Below, piece after piece: positions 25,242 to 34,366 of a stretch of DNA of 64,000 nucleotides (the stretch's first letter is position 1; each line of letters opens with the position of its first letter). A program made the position numbers and the translations under genes. The notes beneath the pieces are model-generated. The model was not told the origin of the DNA, searched no databases, and worked only from the letters and a program-made list of their open reading frames with translations. The stretch is from positions 310,001 through 374,000 of the forward strand of contig NZ_JARXVH010000001.1 of the NCBI RefSeq assembly GCF_029892565.1. The letters run 5' to 3'. This stretch comes from Streptomyces pseudovenezuelae. Lineage in GTDB: Bacteria > Actinomycetota > Actinomycetes > Streptomycetales > Streptomycetaceae.

Positions 25242-25276
25242 GTGCGAGTCCGCGCACTACTGTGCGCCTTGCGCAC
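25242..25276. promoter_or_regulatory. Two tandem inverted-repeat operators downstream of the -10 box
   Basis: GTGCG-N6-CGCAC (25242-25257) and GTGCGC-CTT-GCGCAC (25262-25276) begin exactly 20 bp apart, two helical turns, just after the -10 box. A repressor bound here would block the promoter. Confidence 0.5.
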
Positions 25277-25324
25277 GACCTGTCGGAACACCGTTGCACC
25301 GTTGTTGTCTGCACAGGAGGAGCC

Positions 25325-26299
25325 ATGCGCCGTCTGCTCGCCGGTCTCACCGCCGGTGCCTTCCTGCTCGTCGCGACCGCCTGTGGTTCGTCCGACGACT
25401 CCAACTCGTCGTCGGACAAGGGCTCGTCGTCCGGCGGCACCACCACCGTCAAGGTGGGGATCATCCCCATCGTCGACGTCGCCCCGCTCTATCTCGGCCA
25501 GAAGAAGGGCTTCTTCAGCAAGCAGGGACTGAAGCTCTCGATGACGCTCGCGCAGGGCGGCGCGGCCATCGTGCCCGGCGTGACGAGTGGTCAGTTCCAG
25601 TTCGGGTTCTCCAACATGACCTCGCTGATGGTCGCCCAGTCCAACAACGTGCCCATCGAGGCCATCGCCAACGGCGTCGCCTCAACGGGCGTCGAGGGCA
25701 AGGACTTCGGCGGGCTCGTGGTGAAGAAGGGCAGCCCCATCAAGTCGGCGAAGGAACTCGAGGGCAAGAAGGTCGCCGTCAACACCCTCAAGAACATCAA
25801 CGAGATCGTGGTGCGCGACTCGATCCGCAGGGCGGGAGGCGACCCGGACAAGGTGAACCTGGTCGAGCTGGCCTTCGACCAGATGCCGGCCGCGCTGGAC
25901 TCGGGCCAGATCGACGCGGCGATGGCGGTCGAGCCCGCGCTCACCACCATGAAGCTCCAGGGCGCCGTCGAGATCGCCTCCCCCATGGTCGACGTGGCCC
26001 CGGACCTCACGGTCGCCATGTACTTCACCTCGACCGCGTACGCACAGAAGAACCCGGCCATCGTGAAGAAGTTCCAGGAGGCCACCGCCGAGTCCCTCGC
26101 CTACACCGACACCCACCCGGACGAGGTCCGCCAGATCGTCACCACGTACACCAAGACCCCGGCGAACGTGCTGGCCGCGCTGACCCTGCCCAAGTGGCCT
26201 GCCGACGCGAACCGTTCCTCGATCGAGGCGCTGGAGAAGCTGAGCGAGCAGTACGGCCTCTTCAAGACGGCCCCCGACCTCGACAAGCTGCTGCCGTGA
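25325..26299 (+). CDS. ABC transporter substrate-binding lipoprotein (NitT/TauT/SsuA type)
   Basis: 324-residue lipoprotein; the ATG at 25325 has AGGAGGAG 4 bases upstream. A lipobox (VATAC) is followed by a Ser/Asp/Gly-rich linker and an NMT1/SsuA-like periplasmic-binding fold (VKVGIIPIVDVAPLYLGQKKGFF, then LDSGQIDAAMAVEP). Proteins of this type bind sulfonates, nitrate, thiamine precursors or aromatic acids. The linkage to a Rieske oxygenase suggests import of its aromatic or heterocyclic substrate. First gene of a four-gene operon. Confidence 0.9.
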   Translation: MRRLLAGLTAGAFLLVATACGSSDDSNSSSDKGSSSGGTTTVKVGIIPIVDVAPLYLGQKKGFFSKQGLKLSMTLAQGGAAIVPGVTSGQFQFGFSNMTSLMVAQSNNVPIEAIANGVASTGVEGKDFGGLVVKKGSPIKSAKELEGKKVAVNTLKNINEIVVRDSIRRAGGDPDKVNLVELAFDQMPAALDSGQIDAAMAVEPALTTMKLQGAVEIASPMVDVAPDLTVAMYFTSTAYAQKNPAIVKKFQEATAESLAYTDTHPDEVRQIVTTYTKTPANVLAALTLPKWPADANRSSIEALEKLSEQYGLFKTAPDLDKLLP

Positions 26300-27069
26300 G
26301 GGGATCGAACACCGCGCTCGGCGCGGCCGGGCTCGCGGTCTTCCTCGCCCTGGGCGAGGCGGTGCCGCGGCTCGGTCTCGTCAAGGAGGCCTACTTCCCG
26401 CCGACCAGCCGCATCGCGTCGGCCCTGTGGGACGAGGTCACCACCGACGGTTTCTGGTCGGCGCTCGGCGACACCCTCACCGGCTGGGCGGTCGGCCTGG
26501 CCATCGCGGTCTGCGCGGGTGTCGTCGTCGGCGTGACCGTCTCGATCGTGCCGTACCTGCGCGAGACGACCGCCTCGACCATCGAGTTCCTGCGCCCGAT
26601 CCCGTCGGTGGCGCTCATCCCGCTGGCCGTCCTGCTGTACGGCGCCGAACTGAAGTCGGTGCTCATCCTGGTCGTGTACGCCTCCTTCTGGCAGGTGCTC
26701 GTCCAGACCCTGTACGGCGTCCAGGACGTAGACCCGGTCGCCGAGGAGACGGCGCGCTCGTACGGCCTCGGCACCTGGGCGCGGGTGCGCCATGTGCTGT
26801 GGCCGACGGCGCTGCCCTACGTCATGACCGGGGTGCGGCTCGCCGCCGCGGTGGCGCTGATCCTCGCCATCACCGCCGAACTCATCATCGGCGCACCGGG
26901 GTTGGGCCAGGAGATCGCCGTCGCGCAGACCTCACAGGCGGTGCCGGAGATGTACGCGCTGATCGTGGTCACCGGGGTGCTGGGGCTGCTCATCAACGTC
27001 GGCGCGCGTACGGTGGAACGGCGGGCGCTGGCCTGGCACCAGTCGGTGCGCGGGGAGGTGGCGGTGTGA
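26296..27069 (+). CDS. ABC transporter permease (SsuC/TauC type)
   Basis: 257-residue inner-membrane permease with about six spans and the EAA-type loop (EETARSYGLGTWARVRHVLWPTALP, in part). The GTG at 26296 overlaps the stop of the binding-protein gene (GTGA); the frame stays open much further upstream but only as an out-of-phase reading of that gene. Forms the channel with the second permease. Confidence 0.88.
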   Translation: MRGSNTALGAAGLAVFLALGEAVPRLGLVKEAYFPPTSRIASALWDEVTTDGFWSALGDTLTGWAVGLAIAVCAGVVVGVTVSIVPYLRETTASTIEFLRPIPSVALIPLAVLLYGAELKSVLILVVYASFWQVLVQTLYGVQDVDPVAEETARSYGLGTWARVRHVLWPTALPYVMTGVRLAAAVALILAITAELIIGAPGLGQEIAVAQTSQAVPEMYALIVVTGVLGLLINVGARTVERRALAWHQSVRGEVAV

Positions 27070-27845
27070 TCGGACGCCTGCTGCTGCGGCTGCTGTTCGT
27101 GCTCGCGCTGCCCGTGGTGCTGGTCGCCCTGTGGTGGGCCGCGTCGGACGGCAACACCGACCCCTTCTGGCCGCCGCTGCGGACGATCCTCAGGACCTTC
27201 CCGGACGTCTGGACCGTCGACCGGCTGCGCACGGACGTCGTACCGAGCGTCCTGCGCCTCCTCTCGGGCTACGCCACAGCGGCCGTCGTCGGCATGGCGC
27301 TCGGCACCGTCATCGGCTCCTACCGCGGGGTGCGTGCGGTGTGCGAACCGGTCCTGGAGTTCCTGCGGGCGGTGCCGCCACCGGTGTTGATTCCGGTCAT
27401 CATGCTGTTCGCGGGCATCGGCGACACGATGAAGATCGTGGTGATCGCGAGCGGCTGCGTCTGGCCGATCCTGCTCAACACGGTCGAGGGCGTCCGCGCG
27501 GTGGACTCGGTGATGCTGGAGACGGCCCGCTCGTACGGTGTCAAGGGCCCGGCGCGCCTGCGCCACTTGGTCCTGCCCTCCGCGAGCCCGCAGATCTTCG
27601 CGGGCCTGCGCCAGGCGCTGTCGATCGGCATCATCCTGATGGTCATCAGCGAGATGTTCGCGGCGAGCAACGGCATCGGCTTCACCGTCGTCCAGTTCCA
27701 ACGCAGCTTCGCGATCCCCGACATGTGGACCGGGATCCTCGTCCTCGGCCTGCTCGGCTTCCTGCTCTCCGTCGTCTTCCAACTGGTCGAGCGCCGGGTG
27801 CTCGGCTGGTACCACGGTCTGCGCGCCTCCACCCGGCGGTCCTGA
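27066..27845 (+). CDS. ABC transporter permease (SsuC/TauC type), second subunit
   Basis: 259-residue permease with six predicted spans and the cytoplasmic EAA loop around LETARSYGVKGPARLRHLVL. The GTG at 27066 overlaps the first permease's stop. Two different permeases in one NitT/TauT operon imply a heterodimeric channel instead of the more common homodimer. Confidence 0.88.
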   Translation: MIGRLLLRLLFVLALPVVLVALWWAASDGNTDPFWPPLRTILRTFPDVWTVDRLRTDVVPSVLRLLSGYATAAVVGMALGTVIGSYRGVRAVCEPVLEFLRAVPPPVLIPVIMLFAGIGDTMKIVVIASGCVWPILLNTVEGVRAVDSVMLETARSYGVKGPARLRHLVLPSASPQIFAGLRQALSIGIILMVISEMFAASNGIGFTVVQFQRSFAIPDMWTGILVLGLLGFLLSVVFQLVERRVLGWYHGLRASTRRS

Positions 27846-27869
27846 GTGAACTTCGTGAAGGGGCGGTCC

Positions 27870-28682
27870 ATGCTCGACATACGCGGCCTGCACAAGGTCT
27901 ACGAGGGATCAGGGCGCCGCGTGGAGGCCGTGCGCGACCTCACCTTCACGGTGTCGGCCGGTGAACTCGTCTGCCTGGTGGGCCCGTCGGGCTGCGGCAA
28001 GACGACGCTGCTGAAGTGCATGGGCGGTCTGCTCACGCCGACGGCCGGCGAGGTACTGCTGTCGGGCAAGCCGGTGAGCGGCCCGCCGCCCGGGATGGCG
28101 TTCGTCTTCCAGGAGTACGGACGCAGTCTCTTCCCCTGGATGCGGGTCGGCCAGAACGTCGAACTCCCGTTGAAGCAGAAGAACTTGACCAAGGCCCGCC
28201 GCAAGGAGCTGGTCGCGGACGCGCTGGAGTCGGTCGGTCTCGCGGACGCCGCCGGGGCGTATCCGTGGCAGCTGTCCGGCGGCATGCAGCAACGCGTCGC
28301 GATCGCACGGGCGTTGGCCTACGAGCCTCAGGTCCTGCTGATGGACGAGCCGTTCGCGGCGGTCGACGCGCAGACGCGGGCCGATCTGGAGGACCTCGTA
28401 CGGGGGTTGTGGCGGGAGCGCGGGATCACGATCCTGTTCGTCACCCACGACATCGACGAGGCCGTGTACCTGGGCGAGCGGGTGATCGTGCTGTCCGCCT
28501 CCCCGACCGTCGTGCAGGAGCAGCTGAAGGTCGATCTGCCCGACGAGCGCGACCAGTTGCACACGCGTGTGGCCCCGCGCTTCGCCGAGCTGCGGACCCA
28601 TGTGTACGAGCAGATCCAGGCGGCGAAGCGCGGGATACCGCAGGACGCGGTCACGAAGTCGAATACGCCTCCACTTCACTGA
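27870..28682 (+). CDS. ABC transporter ATP-binding protein (SsuB/TauB type)
   Basis: 270-residue ATPase energising the importer. Walker A GPSGCGKTT (G38-K44), the Q-loop in FVFQEYGRSLFPW, signature LSGGMQQR near 135-142, Walker B LLMDEPF and the switch-region THD are all present. The ATG at 27870 is chosen for its AAGGGGCGG site; an in-frame GTG at 27846 lies directly after the permease stop. The last 32 bases overlap the end of the convergent GH87-like gene. Confidence 0.9.
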   Translation: MLDIRGLHKVYEGSGRRVEAVRDLTFTVSAGELVCLVGPSGCGKTTLLKCMGGLLTPTAGEVLLSGKPVSGPPPGMAFVFQEYGRSLFPWMRVGQNVELPLKQKNLTKARRKELVADALESVGLADAAGAYPWQLSGGMQQRVAIARALAYEPQVLLMDEPFAAVDAQTRADLEDLVRGLWRERGITILFVTHDIDEAVYLGERVIVLSASPTVVQEQLKVDLPDERDQLHTRVAPRFAELRTHVYEQIQAAKRGIPQDAVTKSNTPPLH

Positions 28683-30813
28683 ACTGCGCGGCCGGCCAGC
28701 CGGTGTTGGCGCTGACGGACAGCCGCAGATAGCGCAGGTTGGTGCTGCTGGGCAGGGCGATGGTGACCGTGTTGCCGGTGGCCGGGTCGAAGCGGTAGCC
28801 GGTGGCGCCGACGACGGTCGAGGAGGTCGAGGCGTCGGTGCCGCCCTGCACGGTGATGGTCTGGGTGCGCGCGCCCCAGGCCGAGGACGGCGGCAGCTTC
28901 AGCACCAGTCGGCGTACGGCCTTGGCCGAGCCCAGGTCGACCGTCAGCGACTGCGGGAAGGCGTTGTTGGCGGACTCCCAGTAGCTGTTCGCGTCCCCGT
29001 CGACGGCCTTGCCGGGCGTGTAGACATCCTGCGAGCTGCTCGCGGAGGCCGGGCGGCCCTTGGCGAGGTTGCTGCCGGGATCCGGGTCGGGGTTGCTCTG
29101 ACCCGGCTGCGGCCAGGTCGAGCAGTCCGACCAGGCGCTGCTCCAGCCGGAGTTGCCGCCACCGTCGGTGAGGGCGAAGGAGCCGGAGTTCGCCGGGTAG
29201 GGGCAGTTGTAGACGCCCGCCGCGCCGACCGAGGTGGCCGTCACGTTGCGGAAGGTGGCCGCGCCCTGGGCCTCGGCCTGGACGACGACCGTACCGGTGT
29301 TGCGGACGGTCGCGCCGGTCACGTTGACGTTCCTGACCGGGTGGCCCTGACCACCGCCGGAGACGAACTCGAAGGCGCTGTACGGGCTGTCGGTGATCGT
29401 CGTGTTGGTGATGTTGACGGTGGCGTTGATGGCGCTGTCGTAGGAGTCGACGCGCAGGGCGCCCATCGGGTGGTTCCAGTTGGGGTTGATCGCGCCCGCC
29501 CGGACGAGCGTGTTGCCGTCGACGGTGATGGTGCCGGCCAGCGGGGAGAAAGGGTCGAGGAACTTCTGGTTGGAGATCGCGATGCCGCTGCCGAGGGCGT
29601 TGGTGTCGGAGATCAGGTTGCCCCGCACCGCGATGTCGGTGCCGCCGTAGATCGCGATGCCGTTGGCGAGGTTGGGCTGCGAGATGGTGTTGTTCTCGAA
29701 GCTGCTGTTGCTGTCCGCCCCGTTCAGCGACCACATGGCGAGGGAGTCGTCGCCCTGGTTGCGCAGGAAGTTGTTGCGGACGCGGACCCCGTGGGCGCTG
29801 CCGTTGAGGTTGAGACCGTCGGCGGTGGTGTCCAGGACTCGGTTGTTCTCGACGACCAGGTTGTCGTTGTTGCCCATCAGCCAGAAGCCGACCTTGAGGT
29901 GCTGGAGCCACATGCCGGAGACCGAACTGTTCGGTCCCAGCGAGCCGTTGACGAAGTTGTCCGGGTTGGAGTCGACGCGCTCGGTGACCTCGCCGAGGAC
30001 CGCGAAGTCCTTGATGTGGACGCCACCGGAGGAGCTGGACTGGTCGATGAACCGTGAGGAGTGCACGACGGAGTACCAGCTGCCGGCGCCCTGGAGGGTG
30101 ACGTTCTGGACGCCGCTGAGCGAGGACGTCAGCTTGTAGTCGCCCGGCGGGATCCACACGACTCCGCCTTGCGCGGAGGAGATCGCGTCCCGGAAGGCCT
30201 GCGTGGAGTCGCCGTTGCCGCTGGGGTCGGCGCCCTTGGAGGTGACGGAGACCGAACCGGCGGGCTGGCCCGCGGCCCCGGCGACCTGTTCGAAATCGGC
30301 CACGTCGACGGTGACTTGGGTGCCCGTCGACTGGAAGGCGACCTTGTCGCCCGCCTGCACGTTCCGGCCGAGCAGCAGCCGGGCGTTGTCGAAGAAGTGG
30401 TGCGTCTTGGCACCGGCGATCCAACCGGTGTCGATGTAGGAGTACTTGGAGGTCACCGTGAGCGTCTTGGCGAGCTTGGTCCCGTTGACGTAGACGTCGA
30501 GTGTGCCGGACTGGCCGTCCGGGACGCTGTAGGAGACGTTCACGGCGCTGGCCGCGCTCGGCACGGCGAACTCGACGCGCTGGCCCGAGGTGAGGCGTAC
30601 GGCCTGCCGTCCCGAGGCCTCGGAGGCGAGGGTGCCCTGGGTGTAGTCGGGGCCGACCTTGGTGCCGGTGGTGGTCGCGGACTCGGCCTCCACGGAGGTG
30701 AAGGGGAGGCTCGCGCCGGCGGCCGCGTGGGCGGTGGGGGCGGTCGCGGTGAGCAGTCCGGCGGAGAGGGCCACCACCATCAGTGCTGGCATGCCCCTGA
30801 CAGTTCTGTGCAT
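28651..30813 (-). CDS. Secreted beta-helix glycosidase, GH87-like (mycodextranase/alpha-1,3-glucanase)
   Basis: 720-residue secreted enzyme. Signal peptide 1-32 (PTAHAA); CBM35-like beta-sandwich at about 35-175 (FTSVEAESATTTGTKVGPDY); right-handed parallel beta-helix at about 190-560 (GSVSVTSKGADPSGNGDSTQ, many N-N/V-x-N turns); F5/8-type C (discoidin) domain at about 600-720 (AKGRPASASSSQDVYTPGKA). CBM35 plus beta-helix plus discoidin is the plan of alpha-1,3-glucanases and mycodextranases; a pectate-lyase-like activity is the alternative. It is the last gene of an alpha-glucan uptake operon, which supports the alpha-glucanase reading. Confidence 0.75.
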   Translation of the reverse strand: MHRTVRGMPALMVVALSAGLLTATAPTAHAAAGASLPFTSVEAESATTTGTKVGPDYTQGTLASEASGRQAVRLTSGQRVEFAVPSAASAVNVSYSVPDGQSGTLDVYVNGTKLAKTLTVTSKYSYIDTGWIAGAKTHHFFDNARLLLGRNVQAGDKVAFQSTGTQVTVDVADFEQVAGAAGQPAGSVSVTSKGADPSGNGDSTQAFRDAISSAQGGVVWIPPGDYKLTSSLSGVQNVTLQGAGSWYSVVHSSRFIDQSSSSGGVHIKDFAVLGEVTERVDSNPDNFVNGSLGPNSSVSGMWLQHLKVGFWLMGNNDNLVVENNRVLDTTADGLNLNGSAHGVRVRNNFLRNQGDDSLAMWSLNGADSNSSFENNTISQPNLANGIAIYGGTDIAVRGNLISDTNALGSGIAISNQKFLDPFSPLAGTITVDGNTLVRAGAINPNWNHPMGALRVDSYDSAINATVNITNTTITDSPYSAFEFVSGGGQGHPVRNVNVTGATVRNTGTVVVQAEAQGAATFRNVTATSVGAAGVYNCPYPANSGSFALTDGGGNSGWSSAWSDCSTWPQPGQSNPDPDPGSNLAKGRPASASSSQDVYTPGKAVDGDANSYWESANNAFPQSLTVDLGSAKAVRRLVLKLPPSSAWGARTQTITVQGGTDASTSSTVVGATGYRFDPATGNTVTIALPSSTNLRYLRLSVSANTGWPAAQFSEVEAYSTS

Positions 30814-30872
30814 TGCTGATCCCTTCGTGGTGGGGGTAGGGGATAGCGGGGTGCGCGCGGCCTGGCCGCGGG

Positions 30873-32489
30873 TCAGGTACGCAGCCAGGCCGCGGTGTCC
30901 CTCGGCAGTCGGCCGTTGTCGTCCAACGGGCCGCTGGCGAGGAGCAGTTCGGTGTGGGTGGGGAGGTCGGCGGGCGCGTCGGCGAGGTTGACCACGCACA
31001 GCACGCCGGAGGCCCTGGTGAAGGCCAGGACACCCTCGGGGGCGGGCAGCCAGCCGAGCGGGCCGTCGCCGATGAGCGGCCGGAGCCTGATGCCCTCGCG
31101 GTAGAGGGCGAGCATCGAGCGGGGGTCGGCCGCCTGCAGGTCGGCGGCGTACTCGGCCCAGCCGGCGGGCTGCGGCAGCCACGGTTCCTGCTGCGAGCCG
31201 AAGCCCGCGTACGGAGCGTCGGTGATCCAGGGCAGCGGGACCCGGCAGCCGTCGCGGCCCGGATCCGTGCCGCCGGAGCGGAAGTACATCGGGTCCTCGA
31301 TGCGGTCGCGCGGGACGTCGGCCTCGGGCAGGCCGAGTTCCTCGCCCTGATAGAGGTAGACCGCTCCCGGCAGGGCGAGCGAGAGCAGGGCCGCCGCGCG
31401 AGCGCGCCGGGTGCCGAGGACGAGGTCGGTCGGGGTGCCGAAGGCCTTGGCCGCGAAGTCGAAGCCGGTGTCGGTGCGGCCGTAGCGGGTGACGGTCCGG
31501 GTGACGTCGTGGTTGCACAGCACCCAGGTGGCGGGGGCGCCCACCGGGGCGTGCTCGGCGAGCGTGGTGTCGATCGACGTACGCAGCCGGTCCGCGTCCC
31601 AAGGGCAGGACAGGAACGAGAAGTTGAAGGCCGTGTGCAGCTCGTCCGGGCGCAGATAGCGGGCGAAGCGCTCGGCGTCCGGCAGCCACACCTCGCCGAC
31701 GAACACGCCGCCGAACTCGTCGGCGACCGCACGCCAGGCACGGTAGATGTCGTGGAGTTCGTCGCGGTCCACGAAGGGGTTGGGGTCGCGGCCCTCGACC
31801 CAGTCCGGCAGTCGCGGGTCCTTGGCGAGCAGGGCGGCCGAGTCGATGCGGACGCCCGCGACGCCACGCTCGAACCAGAAGCGCAGGATGTCCTCGTGCT
31901 CCTGACGGACGGCCGGGTGGGCCCAGTTGAGGTCGGGCTGTTCGGGTGTGAACAGGTGGAGGTACCAGTCGCCGTCGGGCAGCCGGGTCCACACCGGCTC
32001 GGTGGAGCCGACGAACTGCGACGGCCAGTCGTTGGGCGGGAGTTCGCCGTGCTCCCCGCGCCCGGGCCGGAAGTGGAACAACTCGCGCTCGGGGCTGCCG
32101 GGCCCGGCGGCGAGCGCGGCCCGGAACCAGGGGTGCTGGTCGGAGACGTGGTTGGGCACGATGTCGACGATGGTGCGGATGCCCAGCTGCTGCGCCTCCG
32201 AGATCAGCTTCTCCGCCTCGGCGAGGGTGCCGAAGGCCGGGTCGATCGCGCGGTAGTCGGCGACGTCGTAGCCGCCGTCCTTCAGCGGGGACAGGTACCA
32301 GGGGTTGAACCACAGGGCGTCCACACCGAGTTGGGCGAGATACGGCAGCTTGGCGCGGACCCCGGCGAGGTCGCCTGTGCCGTCCCCGTCGCCGTCGGCG
32401 AAGCTGCGGACGTAGACCTGGTAGATGACGGCGGAGCGCCACCAGTCCTGGTCCTTCGGCTGCTTGTGGGTATGGGTGGGCTGTCCCAC
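30873..32489 (-). CDS. GH13 alpha-glucosidase
   Basis: 538-residue cytosolic enzyme hydrolysing short alpha-glucosides. The four GH13 conserved regions are present: DIVPNH, GVRIDSA (nucleophile D216), FVGEVW (acid/base E266) and NHD (D328). The N-terminus (WWRSAVIYQVYVRSFADGDGDGTGD) and the length match oligo-1,6-/alpha-1,4-glucosidases of the GH13_30 type. No signal peptide, so it acts on sugars brought in by the ABC system encoded immediately upstream. Confidence 0.92.
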   Translation of the reverse strand: MGQPTHTHKQPKDQDWWRSAVIYQVYVRSFADGDGDGTGDLAGVRAKLPYLAQLGVDALWFNPWYLSPLKDGGYDVADYRAIDPAFGTLAEAEKLISEAQQLGIRTIVDIVPNHVSDQHPWFRAALAAGPGSPERELFHFRPGRGEHGELPPNDWPSQFVGSTEPVWTRLPDGDWYLHLFTPEQPDLNWAHPAVRQEHEDILRFWFERGVAGVRIDSAALLAKDPRLPDWVEGRDPNPFVDRDELHDIYRAWRAVADEFGGVFVGEVWLPDAERFARYLRPDELHTAFNFSFLSCPWDADRLRTSIDTTLAEHAPVGAPATWVLCNHDVTRTVTRYGRTDTGFDFAAKAFGTPTDLVLGTRRARAAALLSLALPGAVYLYQGEELGLPEADVPRDRIEDPMYFRSGGTDPGRDGCRVPLPWITDAPYAGFGSQQEPWLPQPAGWAEYAADLQAADPRSMLALYREGIRLRPLIGDGPLGWLPAPEGVLAFTRASGVLCVVNLADAPADLPTHTELLLASGPLDDNGRLPRDTAAWLRT

Positions 32490-32529
32490 TGTGCCTGCCT
32501 TTCTGTCTCGGGGCGGAGGGCGGTCGGTG

Positions 32530-33405
32530 TCAGCCCTTCGTGCTGCCCGTGCTGATTCCGGCGATGATGTGCCGCTGGAAGACCAGGAACATGGCGACCA
32601 TGGGGATGCTGGCGATCACCATCGCCGCGATGAGCACGGTGAGCTGGATGTTCTGCGACAGCTGGACGAGCGCCACGCTGATCGGCTGCTTGTCGGTGTC
32701 GGAGAAGACCATCAGCGGCCAGAGGAAGTCCTGCCACACGGCGACCAGGGCGAAGATCGAGACCACACCCAGGACCGGCCGTGACATCGGCAGCACGATC
32801 GACCACAGGATGCGCAGCTTGCCGGCGCCGTCGATCTCGGCGGCCTCCAGCACGTCGCGCGGGATCTGGTCGAAGAACCGCTTGAGCAGATAGAGGTTGA
32901 AGGCGTTGGCGACGGCCGGCAGCCAGATGCCGAGCGGGTCGTTGAGCAGACTGGTGTGGATCAGCGGCAGGTCGGCGACGGTCAGGTACTTGGGTACGAC
33001 CAGGGCCTGGGCCGGGACCATCAGGGTGGCCAGGATGCCGCCGAGGATCAGCTTGCCGAAGGCCGGCTTCAGCTTGGACAGGGCGTAGGCCGCGGCCGTG
33101 CACAGCACCAGCTGGAAGAACCAGGCGCCGGCCGCCTGGACCACCGTGTTCCACAGGTGCTGGGGCAGCTGCATCAGGTCCCAGGCATCGGTGTAGCCGG
33201 TGAGGTGCCAGTGCTTGGGGATCAGCGTCGGCGGGGTCTGGGTCACCTCGTCCGGTGACTTCATCGCGCCGGTCACCATCCAGTAGACCGGGAAGAGGAA
33301 GGCCAGCGCGAAGAGGAGGACGACGCCGCTGAAGACGCTCCAGTAGATGGCCCGGCCGCGCGGCCGGGCGAGCGCCGCCGGGGAGACCAGGGTGCGGGTA
33401 CTCAC
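32530..33405 (-). CDS. Carbohydrate ABC transporter permease (MalG type)
   Basis: 291-residue permease with six predicted spans and the EAA loop EAAEIDGAGKLRILWSIVLP. GTG start at 33405 overlaps the stop of the partner permease (GTGA). CUT1-family partner of the MalF-type gene upstream; the matching ATPase is absent, and in Streptomyces such importers share the unlinked MsiK ATPase. Confidence 0.9.
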   Translation of the reverse strand: MSTRTLVSPAALARPRGRAIYWSVFSGVVLLFALAFLFPVYWMVTGAMKSPDEVTQTPPTLIPKHWHLTGYTDAWDLMQLPQHLWNTVVQAAGAWFFQLVLCTAAAYALSKLKPAFGKLILGGILATLMVPAQALVVPKYLTVADLPLIHTSLLNDPLGIWLPAVANAFNLYLLKRFFDQIPRDVLEAAEIDGAGKLRILWSIVLPMSRPVLGVVSIFALVAVWQDFLWPLMVFSDTDKQPISVALVQLSQNIQLTVLIAAMVIASIPMVAMFLVFQRHIIAGISTGSTKG

Positions 33406-34361
33406 GCGAAGTCCTCTCCGGATCGGGTCAGGCGCAGGTACACGGCGGAGAAGGCGCCCAGCAGCACCAGGAGCATCACGCTGAGCGCGCAGGCGCCGCC
33501 GAAGTCGTTGTAGAGGAACGCGTACTTGTAGATGAGGTACAGGACGGTGACCGTGGCGTTCTCCGGGCCGCCCCCCGTGATGACGAACGGTTCGGTGAAG
33601 ACCTGCATGGTGGCGATGATCTGAAGAAGCATCAGCATGAGGATGACGAACCGGGTCTGAGGGATCGTCACGTACCGGATGCGCTGGAGGATGTTCGCGC
33701 CGTCCAGCTCGGCCGCCTCGTACAGCTCGCCGGGGATGGACTGCAGGGCGGCCAGGTAGATCAGGACGGTGCCGCCCATGTTGGCCCAAGTGGCCACGAT
33801 GACCAGGGAGATGAGGGCCGTGTCGGCGCCGTTGGACCAGTTCGAGGTGGGCAGGTGCAGGAAGCGCAGCACCTCGTTGGCGAGGCCGGCTCCGGGATCG
33901 TAGAACCACTTCCACAACAGCGCGCTGACCACCGGCGGGATCATCACCGGCAGGTAGACCACGACCCTGAAGAAGGCCTTGGCGTGCCGCAGTTCGTTGA
34001 GGACCAGGGCCATCACGAACGGGATCGCGAAGCCGACGAGCAGGGCGAGCAGCGTGAAGGTGAGCGTGTTGCGCCAGGCGGCGGTGAACTCGGGGTCGTG
34101 CCAGACGCGGGTGAAGTTGTCGGTGCCGACCCACTCGGGGGACGAGCCCGGCGTGTACTTCTGGAAGGAGATCACGACGGCGCGGATCGCCGGGTACCAG
34201 GAGAACAGGGCGAAGCAGATCAGGCCGCCGACGAGGAAGGCGTAGGCGCGCACCTGTTCGGCGAGACGGCGCCGCCTCCGGTCCCCTGCCGGAGGCGGCG
34301 CCTGCACCGGGCGCACCGCGACCGCCTCGACGGGCCGGTGTGCTGCGGTGGTCTTGGGCAT
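33402..34361 (-). CDS. Carbohydrate ABC transporter permease (MalF type)
   Basis: 319-residue CUT1 permease with a cytoplasmic Arg/Pro-rich N-terminus (about 1-37), six spans and the EAA loop ELYEAAELDGANILQRIRYV. The ATG at 34361 begins 5 bases after the binding-protein stop. Pairs with the MalG-type permease to import an alpha-glucoside. Confidence 0.9.
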   Translation of the reverse strand: MPKTTAAHRPVEAVAVRPVQAPPPAGDRRRRRLAEQVRAYAFLVGGLICFALFSWYPAIRAVVISFQKYTPGSSPEWVGTDNFTRVWHDPEFTAAWRNTLTFTLLALLVGFAIPFVMALVLNELRHAKAFFRVVVYLPVMIPPVVSALLWKWFYDPGAGLANEVLRFLHLPTSNWSNGADTALISLVIVATWANMGGTVLIYLAALQSIPGELYEAAELDGANILQRIRYVTIPQTRFVILMLMLLQIIATMQVFTEPFVITGGGPENATVTVLYLIYKYAFLYNDFGGACALSVMLLVLLGAFSAVYLRLTRSGEDFA

Positions 34362-34366
34362 CTCGG

